DNA of 5,088 nt from Myxococcales bacterium (GTDB lineage: Bacteria; Myxococcota; Myxococcia; Myxococcales; Myxococcaceae), in the NCBI GenBank assembly GCA_009885595.1, contig VFKJ01000200.1, forward strand, positions 1 through 5,088. Direction: 5' to 3'. This document shows positions 5,015-5,088 of the stretch, piece by piece (positions within the stretch are counted from its first letter, which is position 1; each line of letters begins with the position of its first letter). Both the position numbers and the translations under genes were made by a program. The notes under the pieces were generated by a model. The model was not told the DNA's origin. It worked only from the letters and a program-made list of their open reading frames with translations, and did not search any database.

Positions 5015-5088
5015 TCAGCGAGGCGCCAGCCACGGCGGCGGCGAGACGATCTTCTCTCCTCCGCGCACGTGCTCAGGCACCGAGTCCC
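5015..5088 (-). CDS. C-terminal end of a minus-strand gene running off the window (partial)
   Basis: On the minus strand one frame is open from the window edge to a TGA at 5017-5015, giving 23 residues that begin DSVPEHVRGGEKI and end SPPPWLAPR. Of the other two minus frames, one stops at once (GGA CTC GGT GCC TGA) and the other reads into Arg-rich, repeat-encoded sequence. The residue composition looks like genuine protein, and the position right after a repeat that fills convergent junctions fits a gene end. The product cannot be named from so short a fragment, and a chance open frame cannot be excluded. Confidence 0.45.
   Translation of the reverse strand, partial: DSVPEHVRGGEKIVSPPPWLAPR

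Noticed and set aside
4599..5033. A 144-codon minus-strand frame overlapping the XRE-cupin gene
   Set aside because: Its N-terminal part is translated repeat (LPRGGEGRGEG) and the rest is antisense to the cupin domain.
1..5088. CRISPR array, tRNA, rRNA, transposase or toxin-antitoxin genes
   Set aside because: No regularly spaced direct repeats, no cloverleaf or rRNA sequence, and no transposase motifs are visible. The XRE protein is full length with a cupin domain and has no small toxin partner beside it.

Overview
The window is uniformly GC-rich (roughly two thirds or more G+C by eye, with strong G/C preference at third codon positions). It looks like the chromosome of a GC-rich Gram-negative bacterium. 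The lipoprotein with many Thr/Ser and four cysteines, the XRE-cupin regulator and the dispersed palindromes would fit a myxobacterium (Myxococcota), but that assignment is an inference and there is no ribosomal or other phylogenetic marker here.

Layout, left to right: (1) a large palindromic repeat at 8-69 sits on the presumed junction with an upstream gene; (2) an AddA/RecB-type UvrD-family helicase with a C-terminal PD-(D/E)XK nuclease domain occupies 25-3516 (+) and carries a second, partial copy of the same palindrome family in frame at about 2013-2056; (3) a 46-base convergent junction holds a second, unrelated palindromic repeat (3520-3560); (4) a small lipoprotein gene of unknown function runs on the minus strand (4120-3563); (5) a divergent promoter region of about 140 bases contains a 12-bp palindrome and a G-run cluster; (6) an XRE-type regulator with a C-terminal cupin domain runs on the plus strand (4263-4883); (7) a second convergent junction holds two more copies of the second repeat family in inverted orientation (4886-5010); (8) the last 74 bases look like the C-terminal end of a minus-strand gene.

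The genes do not form one pathway. The helicase-nuclease belongs to double-strand-break repair, and its usual partner (AddB) would be expected just upstream, outside the window. The lipoprotein and the XRE-cupin regulator are divergently transcribed from a shared intergenic region, so the regulator may control itself and perhaps the lipoprotein, but nothing in the sequence proves it. No novel defence or mobile system is evident. The most interesting content is the repeat biology: two palindrome families, one inserted in or at the edge of coding sequence without breaking the frame, the other occupying both convergent gene junctions.
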